A stretch of DNA of 64,000 nt from Pleodorina starrii (lineage: Eukaryota; Chlorophyta; Chlorophyceae; Chlamydomonadales; Volvocaceae): NCBI GenBank assembly GCA_030267565.1, contig BRXU01000026.1:310001-374000 (forward strand). The letters are read 5' to 3'. The position numbers and the translations under genes were made by a program. Below are positions 25,301 through 34,570 of this stretch, piece after piece. Positions within the stretch are counted from its first letter, which is position 1, and each line of letters starts with the position of its first letter. The notes below the pieces were generated by a model, which did no database searches, was not told the origin of the DNA, and was given only the letters and a program-made list of their open reading frames with translations.

Positions 25301-27876
25301 AGCATAGCACTCCCTGATCCCCCCTGGAGCTCCCTGGGTCAATGCCACCCCACCCCACCCCACCCCCCCACCCCCACCCCCCACAGGGCTACCGGCGAAA
25401 TGCGGCCTCACGAAGCAGTCGCCACCACCACCACCACAGCAGCAGCAGCAGCCCACTCAGGACCCAGCGGCGGGCGGCGCAGGCGGCGACGACACCCCCA
25501 GCGGCGGCGGCTCTGGTGGCTCTGGTGGCAGTGATCCCGCCGCCCCAGCCGCCCCAGCAGCCGCTCCGTCATCCGCTCCTTCGGCGCCCTCATCGTCGTC
25601 CGATCCCCCCCTCAGCGAGTTCCAGGTGGCGGTTGAGGAGCTGGCCAAAGCAAAACTGGAGAAGCCCAAGAAGCTGGGTGGGTGGGTGAGGGGGATCAGC
25701 GGGGTCAGGTCGGGAGCGAGGAGCAGCGAATCCGTCTCCTTCCGACCCTTCCCCACCCTATTATATTATATAATATATAATATATTATAGGGTATATAGG
25801 GTATATATAATATATAATATATAATATATATTATATATAATATATTATAATATATTATTTATATATTATATTATATATTATATTTATATTATATTATATT
25901 ATATTATATTATATTATATTATATTCCCTTGTTGTTGTTGTTGTTGCATTGCTGCCATCAGCGCGAGCGACATGCATCGCTCTCCGGACCCCCTGCCCCT
26001 CTCCCCTCCCCCCTGCCCCTCCACCCTTGACCCCCTAACCCCCCCTCCATTGACCCCCTCCGCCCCCCTTCAGGTGATCTGGCCAATCGCTGGTGGTCCG
26101 AGGTGCAACTGGGCAGCTACTGCTTCGATAGACAGGTAGCGACCAACCGGGGGGGGGGCAGCAGGGGGGAGGGGGGGAGGGAAGGGGGAGGGCGGGCGTG
26201 TGGAGCCGAGACCATCCGTGCATGCCTTAATGCCTGTCGATGATTCGAATCCTGGATTTGAACTGGGGTTGAGTTGGGCTGGGTTGGGTTAGGTTGGGTT
26301 GGGGTGCCTTTTGATGGCGGGGTAGATACTAGCGAATTTCGGATGGTGGCTGGTGGAGGAGGCTGCGTACGACTGCGGGCACACGTGCACGTTCGTACGT
26401 AACAAGTAAGCTGCGGTTGGTCTGCCTGGCTGCCTGCCTACCCGCCTGTGGCAACCGGTACCAACTTTGCATGGCACTAACACAACCCACCCACCCACCC
26501 ACCCGCCTACCCGCCTGCCCACCCGCCCCCCTGCCCATGCTGTGTGTCCTCAGGAGGCGGAGGTGGCCCAGCTGCGCTCCCTCACCCCCCGGGAGCTGAT
26601 CAGCTTTGCCCGGGAGGTCCTCACCGGGGAGCAGCACCAGCAGCAGCAGCACCAGCAGCAGGCGGCGTTTGGCGCTGGGTCAGTCCCAACAGCCGCAGCC
26701 ACGCCTGTTCGCCACTGCAGGCGGCTGTCGGTGCATGTGAGTGAACAGCTCGTTGTGCATGCGTGTGTGTGTGTGTATGTGCGCGTCTGTATGTGTATGT
26801 GTGTATGTGTGTGTGTATCTTCTGTATCCGGTGGTACGCTGAATGTTGCTTGTCCGGCGGGGTTGGGGTTGGCGGGGTGGGTGGCTGCTGTTATGAGGTG
26901 GGACCGGCAGGAGGGTGGGGGGAGCGCTGTGTCCTCCACACCCACATGACACCGCATCATATCACTCCGCATCACATGACATGATATGACATCACATCAC
27001 TTTCACATCACAAATGCGTATCCGTACCCCGCTTCGGCGGCGGCATGTCAACCAGCCGAGCAAGCTAGGCCCACCAAGGGTGGCCGATCCACACACGCCA
27101 CCGTGTCTTGCCTGTGGCTGGCCCTCACCGTACCTGCCTGCTGCGACTTTCCCCTTGTCCTCAAGTTCCCCTTTCCCCCTTGTCCTGGTCCTCGTCCTCG
27201 CGCGGCCCGCCCATCGCCCCAACTACAACCCCAAACCTCCAACCCAACAAACTACCGTTACTCCCGTTGCCCGGATGTGTGCACGTGCCGCTTATTGCCC
27301 GCCCCACAGATCCGGGGCAAGGGCGAAGAAGCCCGGGCTGCACAGCAGCAGCAGCAGCAGCAGCAGCAGGGGGAGCAGCAGCAGCGGGGGGAGCAGCAAC
27401 AGCAGGGGGAGCAGGGGGCGGCGGCAGACGCTGCGACGGCTCTGTCATGCGGCGGCGGGGACAGCGGTGGGACCGCAGCCGCAGCCGGAGCGGCTGCAGC
27501 GCCGTCGGAGAGCTCGGCGGGATCGGGCAATGCCGCGGCACCGGCCTGCCCCTCACCACCACCCGCAGCAGCAGCACCCACCACCACCACCAGCCGCCCT
27601 CGCCGGCCCTACGCCCTCATCCCCACCGACGACCCGTTCTGCTGGAAGCGCGGCTGCGTCGCGATGCCGTCCGTGAGGGCGCTGTGGGCCGCGCGGCGGG
27701 CGGCGGCTGCGGCGGCAGCTGGCGCTGGCGCTGCCCCCGGTGCGGCGGTGGCGGCCGCCCTCATCCCCAGTCCCCTCCCGGATCGTGTCGCTGAGGAGGA
27801 GGTGGAGCGCTCGTGGCGGGAGGAGAAGGAGGCGCGGCAGCAGCAGCAGGGGGAGCAGCAGCAGGGGCAGAAGTAG
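10332..27876 (+). CDS. M16 metallopeptidase, insulin-degrading-enzyme type (28 exons)
   Basis: Predicted zinc peptidase of 1341 residues that would cleave small peptides inside its catalytic chamber. Exons: 10332-10462, 10828-10906, 11610-11708, 12055-12132, 13235-13330, 13645-13759, 14301-14449, 15057-15114, 15366-15451, 16342-16411, 16877-16977, 17578-17642, 17976-18030, 18780-18881, 19394-19755, 20016-20199, 20700-20743, 21574-21631, 22077-22196, 22427-22486, 22853-22998, 23528-23957, 24343-24507, 24752-24821, 25387-25677, 26074-26135, 26554-26736, 27310-27876. All junctions keep phase. The inverted zinc motif HFTEH is at residues 87-91. The third ligand is Glu168 in VDSEH, 77 residues after His91, the same spacing as in human [14 protein letters not shown] (Arg924, Tyr931) matches the IDE C-half substrate-binding Arg/Tyr pair. 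Later landmarks are EKPKKL, NRWWSEV and RLSVH. Low-complexity Ala/Glu, Ser/Gly, Gln/Pro and Gln insertions lie in exons 15, 22, 25 and 28. No transit or signal peptide is obvious. A nardilysin-like paralogue is the main alternative. Confidence 0.93.
11074..11228. repeat. CAC/CAT trinucleotide microsatellite
   Basis: A (CAC)n tract with interspersed CAT lies in intron 2 of the M16 gene. It encodes a spurious poly-His or poly-Gly frame only. Confidence 0.9.
11491..11530 (+). repeat. Dispersed repeat family A, copy 1
   Basis: It contains GGAGCATATCACTCCCTG followed by a C tract, and is immediately followed by a family D copy. Both sit just before exon 3 of the M16 gene. Confidence 0.75.
11540..11580 (+). 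repeat. Dispersed repeat family D, copy 1
   Basis: The core runs GGGCTTCTTGTTTC then TTGCAAATTCACTCTTC. It ends 30 bases before exon 3 of the M16 gene. Confidence 0.75.
11883..11925 (+). repeat. Dispersed repeat family D, copy 2
   Basis: Nearly identical to the copy at 11540. It is followed by a family A copy in the same intron. Confidence 0.75.
11985..12042 (+). repeat. Dispersed repeat family A, copy 2
   Basis: This is a longer copy that includes the leader GTCCGCAGTGACTCATT and the ATATAAAGGAGC core. It ends 13 bases before exon 4 of the M16 gene. Confidence 0.8.
12136..12432. repeat. GGGA-rich low-complexity tract
   Basis: GGGA/GGGT runs begin 4 bases after the exon 4 donor of the M16 gene. 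On the opposite strand it gives Pro/Ser-rich spurious frames. Confidence 0.85.
12590..12702. repeat. GGGAAA-type microsatellite
   Basis: Repeated GGGAAA/GGGGAA units in intron 4 of the M16 gene. Confidence 0.85.
13059..13090 (+). repeat. Dispersed repeat family A, copy 3
   Basis: Contains ATATAAAGGAGCATATCACT then a C-rich tail, in intron 4 of the M16 gene, about 145 bases before exon 5. Confidence 0.7.
13810..13867. repeat. Perfect 19-bp inverted repeat (intronic hairpin)
   Basis: Arms 13810-13828 and 13849-13867 are exact reverse complements around a 20-nt loop made of ATGCAG/ATGCAC-type repeats. It lies in intron 6 of the M16 gene. A small-RNA precursor or cruciform is possible. No function is known to me. 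Confidence 0.85.
14969..15021 (+). repeat. Dispersed repeat family A, copy 4
   Basis: Full-length copy with leader and core, ending 36 bases before exon 8 of the M16 gene. Confidence 0.8.
15173..15226 (+). repeat. Dispersed repeat family A, copy 5
   Basis: Full-length copy with a few substitutions, fused directly to a family B copy in intron 8 of the M16 gene. Confidence 0.78.
15231..15264 (+). repeat. Dispersed repeat family B, copy 1
   Basis: Core CTCCGGCCTATACGTGGAT followed by a C-rich tract, about 100 bases before exon 9 of the M16 gene. Confidence 0.78.
16260..16303 (+). repeat. Dispersed repeat family D, copy 3
   Basis: Starts CAGGGCTTCTCGTTTC and ends with a C tract 39 bases before exon 10 of the M16 gene. 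Confidence 0.75.
17801..17911. repeat. Pentanucleotide array TGACR/TGACA
   Basis: Interleaved TGACG and TGACA-type pentamers in intron 12 of the M16 gene. Both strands are open in several frames, which produces spurious His/Val/Ser-rich frames. Confidence 0.88.
18439..18513. repeat. Pentanucleotide array (GGGTC)n
   Basis: About 15 uninterrupted GGGTC units in intron 13 of the M16 gene. The lack of interruptions suggests active length change. Confidence 0.93.
18702..18738 (+). repeat. Dispersed repeat family B, copy 2
   Basis: A diverged copy (GGGCTGCGGCCTGTATGTGG) followed by a long C tract that runs into exon 14 of the M16 gene. Confidence 0.65.
20555..20587 (+). repeat. Interstitial telomere-type repeat TTTTAGGG
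   Basis: Three to four TTTAGGG/TTTTAGGG units in intron 16 of the M16 gene. TTTTAGGG is the Chlamydomonas-type telomere unit. The same motif recurs at 22716-22737 and 24833-24855. Confidence 0.85.
21379..21414 (+). repeat. Dispersed repeat family B, copy 3
   Basis: GCCGGCCTGTACGTGGATAA followed by a C-rich stretch, with a family A copy downstream in the same intron. Confidence 0.68.
21490..21531 (+). repeat. Dispersed repeat family A, copy 6
   Basis: Leader CCGCAGTGACTCATTATTTT and core ATAAAGGAGCATATCACTCC, ending 42 bases before exon 18 of the M16 gene. Confidence 0.8.
24121..24197. repeat. GGGGA pentanucleotide tract
   Basis: Repeated GGGGA units in intron 22 of the M16 gene. Confidence 0.88.
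24278..24320 (+). repeat. Dispersed repeat family C, copy 1
   Basis: AACGCCGTCTCCGTCTCC followed by CTGCTGCGGTATCTCC, ending about 22 bases before exon 23 of the M16 gene. Confidence 0.7.
25267..25323 (+). repeat. Dispersed repeat family A, copy 7
   Basis: Leader plus TTTTAAAGGAGCATAGCACT core, 64 bases before exon 25 of the M16 gene. Confidence 0.77.
25759..25926. repeat. AT-rich TATATTA tract
   Basis: A block of about 170 bp made almost only of A and T, inside intron 25 of an otherwise very GC-rich gene. Confidence 0.9.
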
Positions 27877-27958
27877 CTAGATTAAACCGTAGAACGCATT
27901 GTTGCGTCTGGTGTTGTTGCAAGGTGGTCCGTGTGGTGTCTTGAGGGCGACGGTCGGC

Positions 27959-27963
27959 TGTAA
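27959..27963 (+). promoter_or_regulatory. TGTAA polyadenylation-type signal
   Basis: TGTAA, the usual polyadenylation signal of volvocine algae, lies 83 bases after the stop codon of the M16 gene. It is a five-base match, so the support is moderate. Confidence 0.5.
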
Positions 27964-29330
27964 CCACCGGAGGGGGATGTGGGGTGGGTGGCCAGGTCGG
28001 GGGGTCGCGGGGCGGCATTGGTACTCCACGGCTCCAGGGAAGCTGACGTGTGCTGCCAAGCTGACGAGGAGCCACCCCACCTTTGGTTGGGTTGGACGGT
28101 GTGTGAGGGTGTGGTGTGGGACAGTGGCGCTGTGTGTGTGTGAATGTCCGGTGGCTGTTGGGGGCGCTAGGGCGGGGTGGCCGCCAGCTCCCTTGCACAA
28201 AACAGTGTTTACAAGGCCCAACCCCGCTTCAGGGAGGGGTAAGCATCTGATTGAGGTTTACGCTCCTTCACTTCTGTTCGGTGGGTCGGGCAGAAAGGGC
28301 GAGCACCCGCTGGGGAACAGGGGAAGGCCACCCCACCCCTTTTGCTGTTTGTGGTCAGGAATTGGGCGCATCCGAACGAACCAACTAACCAACTGACTAA
28401 CCAACTAACTGGACTCAGGCCGTCGCACTTTGGCGGGTTTCGTGGGACCGAACCCCTCTTTCCTCTTCCCCCTCCTCCCATGGGGAGGCAATGGAGGGCC
28501 AGGCGCCCCGTGGGGGGTTGGGCCGTGAGGCCCTTTGCGCGCAGCTCGCCATGACGACCCCGTTTGTGTCCCAAGGCCCCCTGAGCCCCTGTACAGTGTC
28601 AGACACGCATCGTACCCACTCACTGTGGGCTAGATTGTGGTTCCGGAGCCAGTAACCTTGGCCTAGCGTGTGTGTTTTGCAATGGGTGCGATCGCCGCAT
28701 CGCTGGCATGCCGCATGCCTCATGAGTGTGTACGGCATGTACCGGCTCAGATTCGTGTCTGTGTATGAGTTATGGCACACGGAGATAGACACGCGGCAGC
28801 GGATGCAGACCTCAGGCTGCTGCTGCTGCTGTTGCTGCTGCTGCGGCTGCTGCTGGGTGCATAGTGTTTGATTGAGTGCATGAATTGGGAAACCCGGTGG
28901 TGGTGGTGATCCAGCGGAGGAGTGCGGCGGCTGCACCCCCGAGGTGCCCGAGCTCACCTGCTGCTGACACCTGCCGTACCGCATGGGTGGCGGTGTGCGG
29001 TGATACCGTACCCGGTTCGCGAGCGCCTGTTTGGACGGCGGCATCTGTTGAACCCAGAGCGAACTTGTGGGTGCGAACTTGGAAGCTGTGGGTGTGAACC
29101 TGAACCTGAAACCGCATATGGCTGCAGCGCCGGGAGCCGCCTGGGAGCCATCCAGCTGATCGGTAGTTGGGGGGACAGCGGAACCCCTGGAAACCCGTAC
29201 CGTACTCCTAGTCCGCCGTTTCTGCAGCCCGCTCTTCCCACGCCACCTGCCGCGTAACGCCTACTACGGTACGGCAGAGCTCCGGAGTTAATTACCCGCA
29301 GCCCTGAGACCCAAAGAAGGTGGTGGTGGT

Positions 29331-29398
29331 GGGGGGGTTATCCACGTATAGGCCGGAGCCGGGGGGTAAAAAATGATACCGCAGCGGAGCCGGGGGGT
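29331..29398 (-). repeat. Antisense family B plus family C composite
   Basis: The reverse strand of a family B core (TTATCCACGTATAGGCCGGA) is followed directly by the reverse strand of a family C core (GATACCGCAGCGGAG). It is outside any gene I can define. Confidence 0.7.
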
Positions 29399-29760
29399 GG
29401 TGGGGTGGGGGTGGTGCGTGGTGGGGGTGGGGGTGGGAAGAATCAGGTGGCGGCTCGTCACGTGCAGTCAGTCGCCTGACCGCCCGCTCCTAAACAAGCA
29501 GCACGCACCCAACCAACACTCAGCCAACGAACCAACAAACCGACGCCGGCCTACGGCACGGCCTACGGGCTGTGCGCACCGTCCAAGTCCCCGACCTGCC
29601 CGCCGGGCGGCCGACGGAGTAGTACCCCTCCCTCCTTTCCCTCCCTTTCTCCCTGCGGTATCTCCTTGCGTAATGCCCCCTGGACAGTTCTGTGATCTAC
29701 ATTCGTCATTCATTTCTCCACCGCTGCAGCATCGTCATTTTGACCGTGCCCCCCCCCCCC

Positions 29761-29800
29761 GGTCACGGGCTCCGGCCTATACGTGGGATAACCCCCCCCT
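29761..29800 (+). repeat. Dispersed repeat family B, copy in intergenic DNA
   Basis: CACGGGCTCCGGCCTATACG then TGGGATAACCCCCCCC, between two C runs. Confidence 0.75.
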
Positions 29801-30366
29801 TCCTGAACAGTTACTCTCCCCGTCACTGTCCTTGTCACCGTCTCGGTCGTCCCGGTCACCGGCACACTGCTAGGACCGCTGTCCGTCGCACGTGAGGGAG
29901 CGGCTGCTGTGGCCCTCACACCCGCCCCGCCCTCGCCCTTCCCCGCCCTTGGGACGTGAGAGCAACCTCCAGCAACCACAGCGATCACGCGGGGGCCAAG
30001 GGGAGGAAGGTGCCAGCTGCCGCCGCCGAGCCCGCGCACTCAAAAAATACCCGGCCCTGTCCTGTCCTTAAAACCCTGAAACCATAAAACCCCAAGTTAA
30101 GGCCTGTGGCCTCTGGTGGCGACCGTCCTTTCGTCTCATTCCGAGCCCTCCCTCCAGGGAGGGAGAGTCACCCTGCCCTCTCCGGCACGGCTGCCGCTCC
30201 AACCCAAACCCCAAACCCCAAATCCCGCAACGCATCCAGCCACCCCTGCCACTCAGATACCTAGCGCACCGCCACCCACCGCCTCCTCCCCCTCCAGCCC
30301 CCCCTCTGGCTCCCGTCCCCGCCTCCTCTTCCGGAACCCGCCCCCTCCCTCCCTCCGCCCCCCTCC

Positions 30367-31656
30367 CTAATCCCCCGCCCCCGCCTCCGCTGCCGGCACT
30401 CTCAGGGACCTGTACAACCGCACGTGTGTCCTCTCCACCCTCCGAGCCCCCACCAGCACCCAGCCCAACTCGGGACCCAGATGCGGCCGCTTGTGGGGAG
30501 CCAGCACCGCCAGCCACCGCGCCGCCGTCGATAGCGCCGTACAAGTGCCGTACAGGCGACTGGGATCGCACAGGTGCAGTGCAAAGGAACAGACTACCAG
30601 ATCGAACTGGGGACCGCAAGAGCGGCAAGATGGTGATGAAGTGGTGGTGGCGGCGGAGGCGCTGATGGTGGTGGCGGCGGTGGTCTTCGGCTCCGGCTCC
30701 GTCTCCCCCTGCTGCTGCTGCCAGTCCGCCAGACAGCCCTCCGCAATGTCCTCGAACGACCAGCTCAGGGCCGGACAACCGGTGCGCTCCAGGTAGGCGG
30801 CGCCAGTGTACGGGTCGCAGGCCGCGATCTGCAAATCGTACGGCAGTACGACATCGCGCGCCGCCGCCGCCGCCGCCGCTGCCTTCGGACCGCGTGCTGC
30901 CCCCGCCCGGGCTTGCTGCTGCCGCCGTCCAGGCAGTGGCGCCTGATGGGCGGCGGCGACGGCGGCGCCGCTGCCTGATGGTGGTGCCGATTGCGCCGAT
31001 CCGGCCGCGTAGGTCGAGTCCGATGTCCCCGCTCGCGCCGGCCCTCCCTCCCCTCCCGACCCGCCCGACCCCCGGATCGGGTGGCGCTGGTTCCAGTGGA
31101 TGAGGGCGGCGGTGGCCTCCCCAGAGCCGCACGCCAGGTCCAGAATTCGCAGCGGCACGGGCGGAACCAGCCCCGAAACCACGGCTGCGGCGGCCACGGG
31201 CCCCGCCTCGTCCGTGGGGGAGGGAGCTGCGCTGGGACGGAGCTGGGCTGGAGCCTCGGTTCGGGGCCCCACCGCTGCGGAAGCGCGCCCGGGACAAGTG
31301 TGTGCGGAGACTCTATCGATGCCGCCGCGGGCGGCTGCGGTAGCGGCGCCGCTGTGGTGGCGGTCGTCGTTGTCGTTGTCGTCGTCGTCGTCATCTTCGT
31401 TGCCGTCAGCGTCGTTGTGAAAGCCGTGTGCGGGCTCCCGCAGGCCAAGCCAGACGGCGGCGGGGATGGCTTCCAGCAGCTGTGCGATGGCCGCGAAAAT
31501 CTGCGCCTCGTGCGGATTGGTGTAGCGGGCCCCGTGCGAGGCGTAAAAGTGCTGCACGCCGAGCGCCTCATAGGCCTTGCGGATGCTGGCCTGGCCGGCA
31601 TGCGGACCCGATGCCGCGGCCGGCATCGCGGACTGACCTTTGGCACGCGGCGGCAT
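30367..31656 (-). CDS. Class I SAM-dependent methyltransferase, single exon
   Basis: A 429-residue protein in one uninterrupted frame. Motif I, ILDLACGSGEATAAL, is at residues 171-185 and would bind S-adenosylmethionine. An acidic motif IACDPYTG-like segment is at about 278-285. FDLVVCSFALHLCD at 351-364 corresponds to the motif IV region, and a C-terminal GW...RLYRS block at 398-417 closes the fold. Residues 80-165 hold a low-complexity insertion with an Asp/Asn-rich run, and 195-268 an Ala/Gly-rich one; neither belongs to the usual core. Substrate cannot be told from sequence. The first Met is used; a second Met at residue 11 is an alternative. It converges on the M16 gene and diverges from the coiled-coil gene. 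Confidence 0.82.
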   Translation of the reverse strand: MPPRAKGQSAMPAAASGPHAGQASIRKAYEALGVQHFYASHGARYTNPHEAQIFAAIAQLLEAIPAAVWLGLREPAHGFHNDADGNEDDDDDDNDNDDRHHSGAATAAARGGIDRVSAHTCPGRASAAVGPRTEAPAQLRPSAAPSPTDEAGPVAAAAVVSGLVPPVPLRILDLACGSGEATAALIHWNQRHPIRGSGGSGGEGGPARAGTSDSTYAAGSAQSAPPSGSGAAVAAAHQAPLPGRRQQQARAGAARGPKAAAAAAAARDVVLPYDLQIAACDPYTGAAYLERTGCPALSWSFEDIAEGCLADWQQQQGETEPEPKTTAATTISASAATTTSSPSCRSCGPQFDLVVCSFALHLCDPSRLYGTCTALSTAARWLAVLAPHKRPHLGPELGWVLVGARRVERTHVRLYRSLRVPAAEAGAGD

Positions 31657-33288
31657 TTCGAAAAGCGTACTGTTGTAGTCAGTATGCTTATATCACTTGT
31701 GCTTGGTGGGTAATAGACCGAGGCAATTCATTGCGTTGTTCCTTTCAGGAACAACGCAAGTTTCGCAGTGAAATGGCCAAGGGCGTTATCGCGAACTTCT
31801 GGGGTCTTGCTACTTGTGGCTGTGGTTTAAAGTACCGTAATGAATTGTATTGCATCATAGATTCGATATGGTGTTTCGGAATAAAGGTGTCGTACTGTGA
31901 CAGTTGAAGGGGTTGCTCAGCGTGCCATCAACGTAGCGGTCGAAGGAACCGAAAACTCCGTCCCTCCGCTACCCCGATAGCCCAACACGCCGCAGAAGAC
32001 AAATTCAAGCCTTGATGAGAAGGCAAACTATCACCCAAGCCAAGCAAGCGTGGCATGCAATTCTCGCCCTCCCCCCTCCACCGTCTCCATCCGTCCCTTC
32101 GCTGCGCTATCTTCTTTCTCCCCCCCCCCCACACACAACTGCTCTGGGCCCTCTCTTCTTCCCTCCCTGCTGCCTGCCTCCCGGACTGCGCCTGAGCCCG
32201 GCTCCGGTGCTTCCGTGCGTGCGAGATGGCTGTGTAACAATGCCAGCCAGCATGCGGACAACTACAAACCTAAGAAACAGCGAGCTGATGCGTGCGTGGC
32301 GGATTCGGTATGGGAGGAGTGTGCCCTGAAATGAAAGCAAGGCGAGCGGCGGCCCCTGCGTTGCGCATGGCTGGCTGGCTGCTGGCCAGAGCGCGCAGGG
32401 AGGGCGGGCTTGGAAGACAGCAGCGAGGGGCAAAGGCAGAGTGCGGCAGTGCGCTCCGTGTGCGTGAGGTAGGTTTGCACCAAGTGGCGGCGGTGCTCGC
32501 TCTGGGTCCACTGAAACCGTTTCATTCATGCATGAAAAGCAGCTAGCGGGACTACCGCGAGCCTGACTGACTCCGAGCGCTGGTTTGGAAGTTACGCGTG
32601 AATCGCATGTATGAGTCCTTCTGCATGTGCGGCACCGAACAGCACACCGGGCATACCACCGCCCGCCGTCACTCGCCCGCCAGAACCCTGTGCAAAACCC
32701 GCTAAACCGCGGGTAGGTCACCCTTCCGCGTTCTTGGAACCAAGCCATAATATTCTGAAATACGTTCTTTTCTAAAGGCAAATCTACTGGGCGCTTCTAA
32801 ACGCTAGAATAATATGTCGTTCTGAGGTACCTGTTTCAGACACATCTCGACAGCGGCGGCCCTGGGCGGCCTCAATTCAGTTAGACCCACAGAGTCGTGC
32901 GATCGCACTATGTAGCTGTTATCCAGCTCCTATGTAATTAATTAAAAAACTCAATTCAGTTGACTTGCTTCAGTTGTAGCCTGCAGAATGATGCTTTGCA
33001 GATAACGGTGCTGTTTGAAACCCTTCCGTAGCGGTTTTGGCGCAACTGGCGTAACTGTCTTTTTCGCCCTGGAGGGCTCTTGGGTGGCCTTATTGCCTTA
33101 GACGTTTCATACAGTTACGTGCCTATCCTTCCGGACGTGTATCCAAGCCTTAACCTTTTCCAGGAACATCCTTCTTACCGGTATCACAAGAGCCGAGTTT
33201 GTCCTCTCAGACTTTTTGTTCTCGGCACTATTTCCGCACAAAGCAACCTTCCGTATCGTAGCTGACGTGACACGCTAACACAGCAGAC
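31657..33288. other. Intergenic region between divergent genes
   Basis: It is the presumed promoter region for the methyltransferase on one side and the coiled-coil gene on the other. It holds a 13-bp hairpin at 31731-31759 and a weak family C copy near 32077-32130. Frames of up to about 224 codons on the minus strand look like noncoding composition, so I call no gene. Confidence 0.5.
31731..31759. repeat. Perfect hairpin with 13-bp stem and 3-nt loop
   Basis: TTGCGTTGTTCCT and its exact reverse complement flank a TTC loop. It lies about 75 bases upstream of the methyltransferase start codon. It could be a near-palindromic binding site or a small RNA stem. Confidence 0.85.
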
Positions 33289-34570
33289 ATGGAGGCCATC
33301 ATTCGCAAGAGTGCCGAGTCGTTGTATGGCACCCTTCTTCGAATCAGCCTTGACGGGCGCGGCCTGAAAACATCGGCAGCCAAAGCTAATAGCTTTGAAC
33401 GTGCTTTGAAATCGGTGGAGGAGGCTGTCAAGGCATGCGGCTTCATGATCACCTTGGTCGACGAACACCGTGACGAGCTCGAGGTACGCCTAGCCTAGAA
33501 ACTGGTCATGATCCTCCTTGTCTAGAAGTCCTCGTTTTCCTCCGAACGGATGCATGCACGCCTGGAATGTTCGGCCGGGGAGCAGCAGGTTTTGCACCCG
33601 CTGCGTCACTTAACGTTTCGGGTGCTCACGTTCTTACTTTCCGGCCCCCTGCGCGGCCCCCCCGCCCCTTCCCCGACCTTCCGTGCAGGCCCGCGACCAG
33701 TTCAACCGCGGCTTGGCAGCAGCACTGCTCGAGGAGAGCCAGGAGCTGAGCGCCGCCAAGGACACCATCTCCGCCCTGCAGCAGCAAGTGGCGTCCCTGG
33801 AGCAGCAGCTGCTCTCAACTCCCCAAGTGCCACCTCAGCAGCAGCCCGCCGCCTCCGAAACCACCACCACCTCTTGGCCCTCCTACCAGCACCAGCAGCA
33901 GCAGCAGTTGGAGGCGGCCCTCAGTGAGTTGGAGAGCCTGCGCGGCCAGCTGGCGGACGTTACGAGCCGGCAGCAGCAGCAGCAGCTTCAGCAGCAGGCG
34001 GCGACGGAGGCCGCGGTGGTTGCTGAGGTGGCAGAGCTGCGGCAATTGGCGGCGGAGGTTGAGCCGCTGCGGCAGCGGGCGGAGGCGGCGGAGTCCGCGG
34101 CAGAGGCGCTGCGCCTGCAGGCGGCGGCGGTTTCGGAGCAGCAACAGTTGCGGCGGCAGCTGGAGGCGTCTCGCGGCCAGCAGCAGGTGGCGGCGGTGCT
34201 GCAGCTCCGGCTGGCGGCCGCGGAGAAGGAGGCGGCGGAGGCGCGCAGCAAGCACAAGACACGCAAGATTGACCACAACATCCTCATCTGGAAGTACGAC
34301 AAGCTCATTGCCGAGAAGATCGTACTGGAGCGGCTGTACGACGTGTTGTGCACCCGCGAGCAGCTGGACCTGCAGTTTGTGGTGGAGTCGGTGGTGGAGA
34401 CGCACGACGAGCTGCGGGGGCTGGGGGAGGCGGCGGAGGCGTGGCGGCGGCGGAGGGAGCAGTACCGGCGGGAGGCCAAGATGTACGGCAACACGTACGA
34501 TGACCGCGGCGTGCCGCTAGCTGCCGAGGATAGAATGATAGCGTGTGACGAATTGATGAGGAGAGCGTGA
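33289..34570 (+). CDS. Coiled-coil protein of unknown function (2 exons)
   Basis: Exon 1 is 33289-33483 and exon 2 is 33689-34570, joined in phase 0 across a 205-nt intron with a GTACGC donor and a GCAG acceptor; the product is 358 residues. The N-terminal 65 residues form a compact Lys/Glu-rich domain beginning MEAIIRKSAESLYG. A long Gln/Ala/Glu-rich heptad region (about residues 66-255) predicts an extended coiled coil. The C-terminal third is better conserved in character (KIDHNILIWKYDKLIAEK and QLDLQFVVESVVETHDEL). I do not recognise the family. Ciliary, basal-body or cytoskeletal scaffolding would fit the architecture but is a guess. Confidence 0.78.

Larger units (their letters stand above)
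27877..30366. other. Intergenic region without a supported gene
   Basis: It separates the convergent M16 and methyltransferase genes. It contains the TGTAA signal, a CAG/CTG-rich stretch near 28819-28862, and antisense copies of repeat families B and C near 29331-29398. Frames here are short and not conserved to my eye. Confidence 0.55.

Noticed and set aside
26236..26262. GATTCGAATCC resembling a tRNA B box
   Set aside because: No A box or foldable tRNA body lies at the right distance.
26676..26720. A 45-nt GT-AG segment within M16 exon 27
   Set aside because: It is too short for an intron in this gene, and the frame stays open through it.
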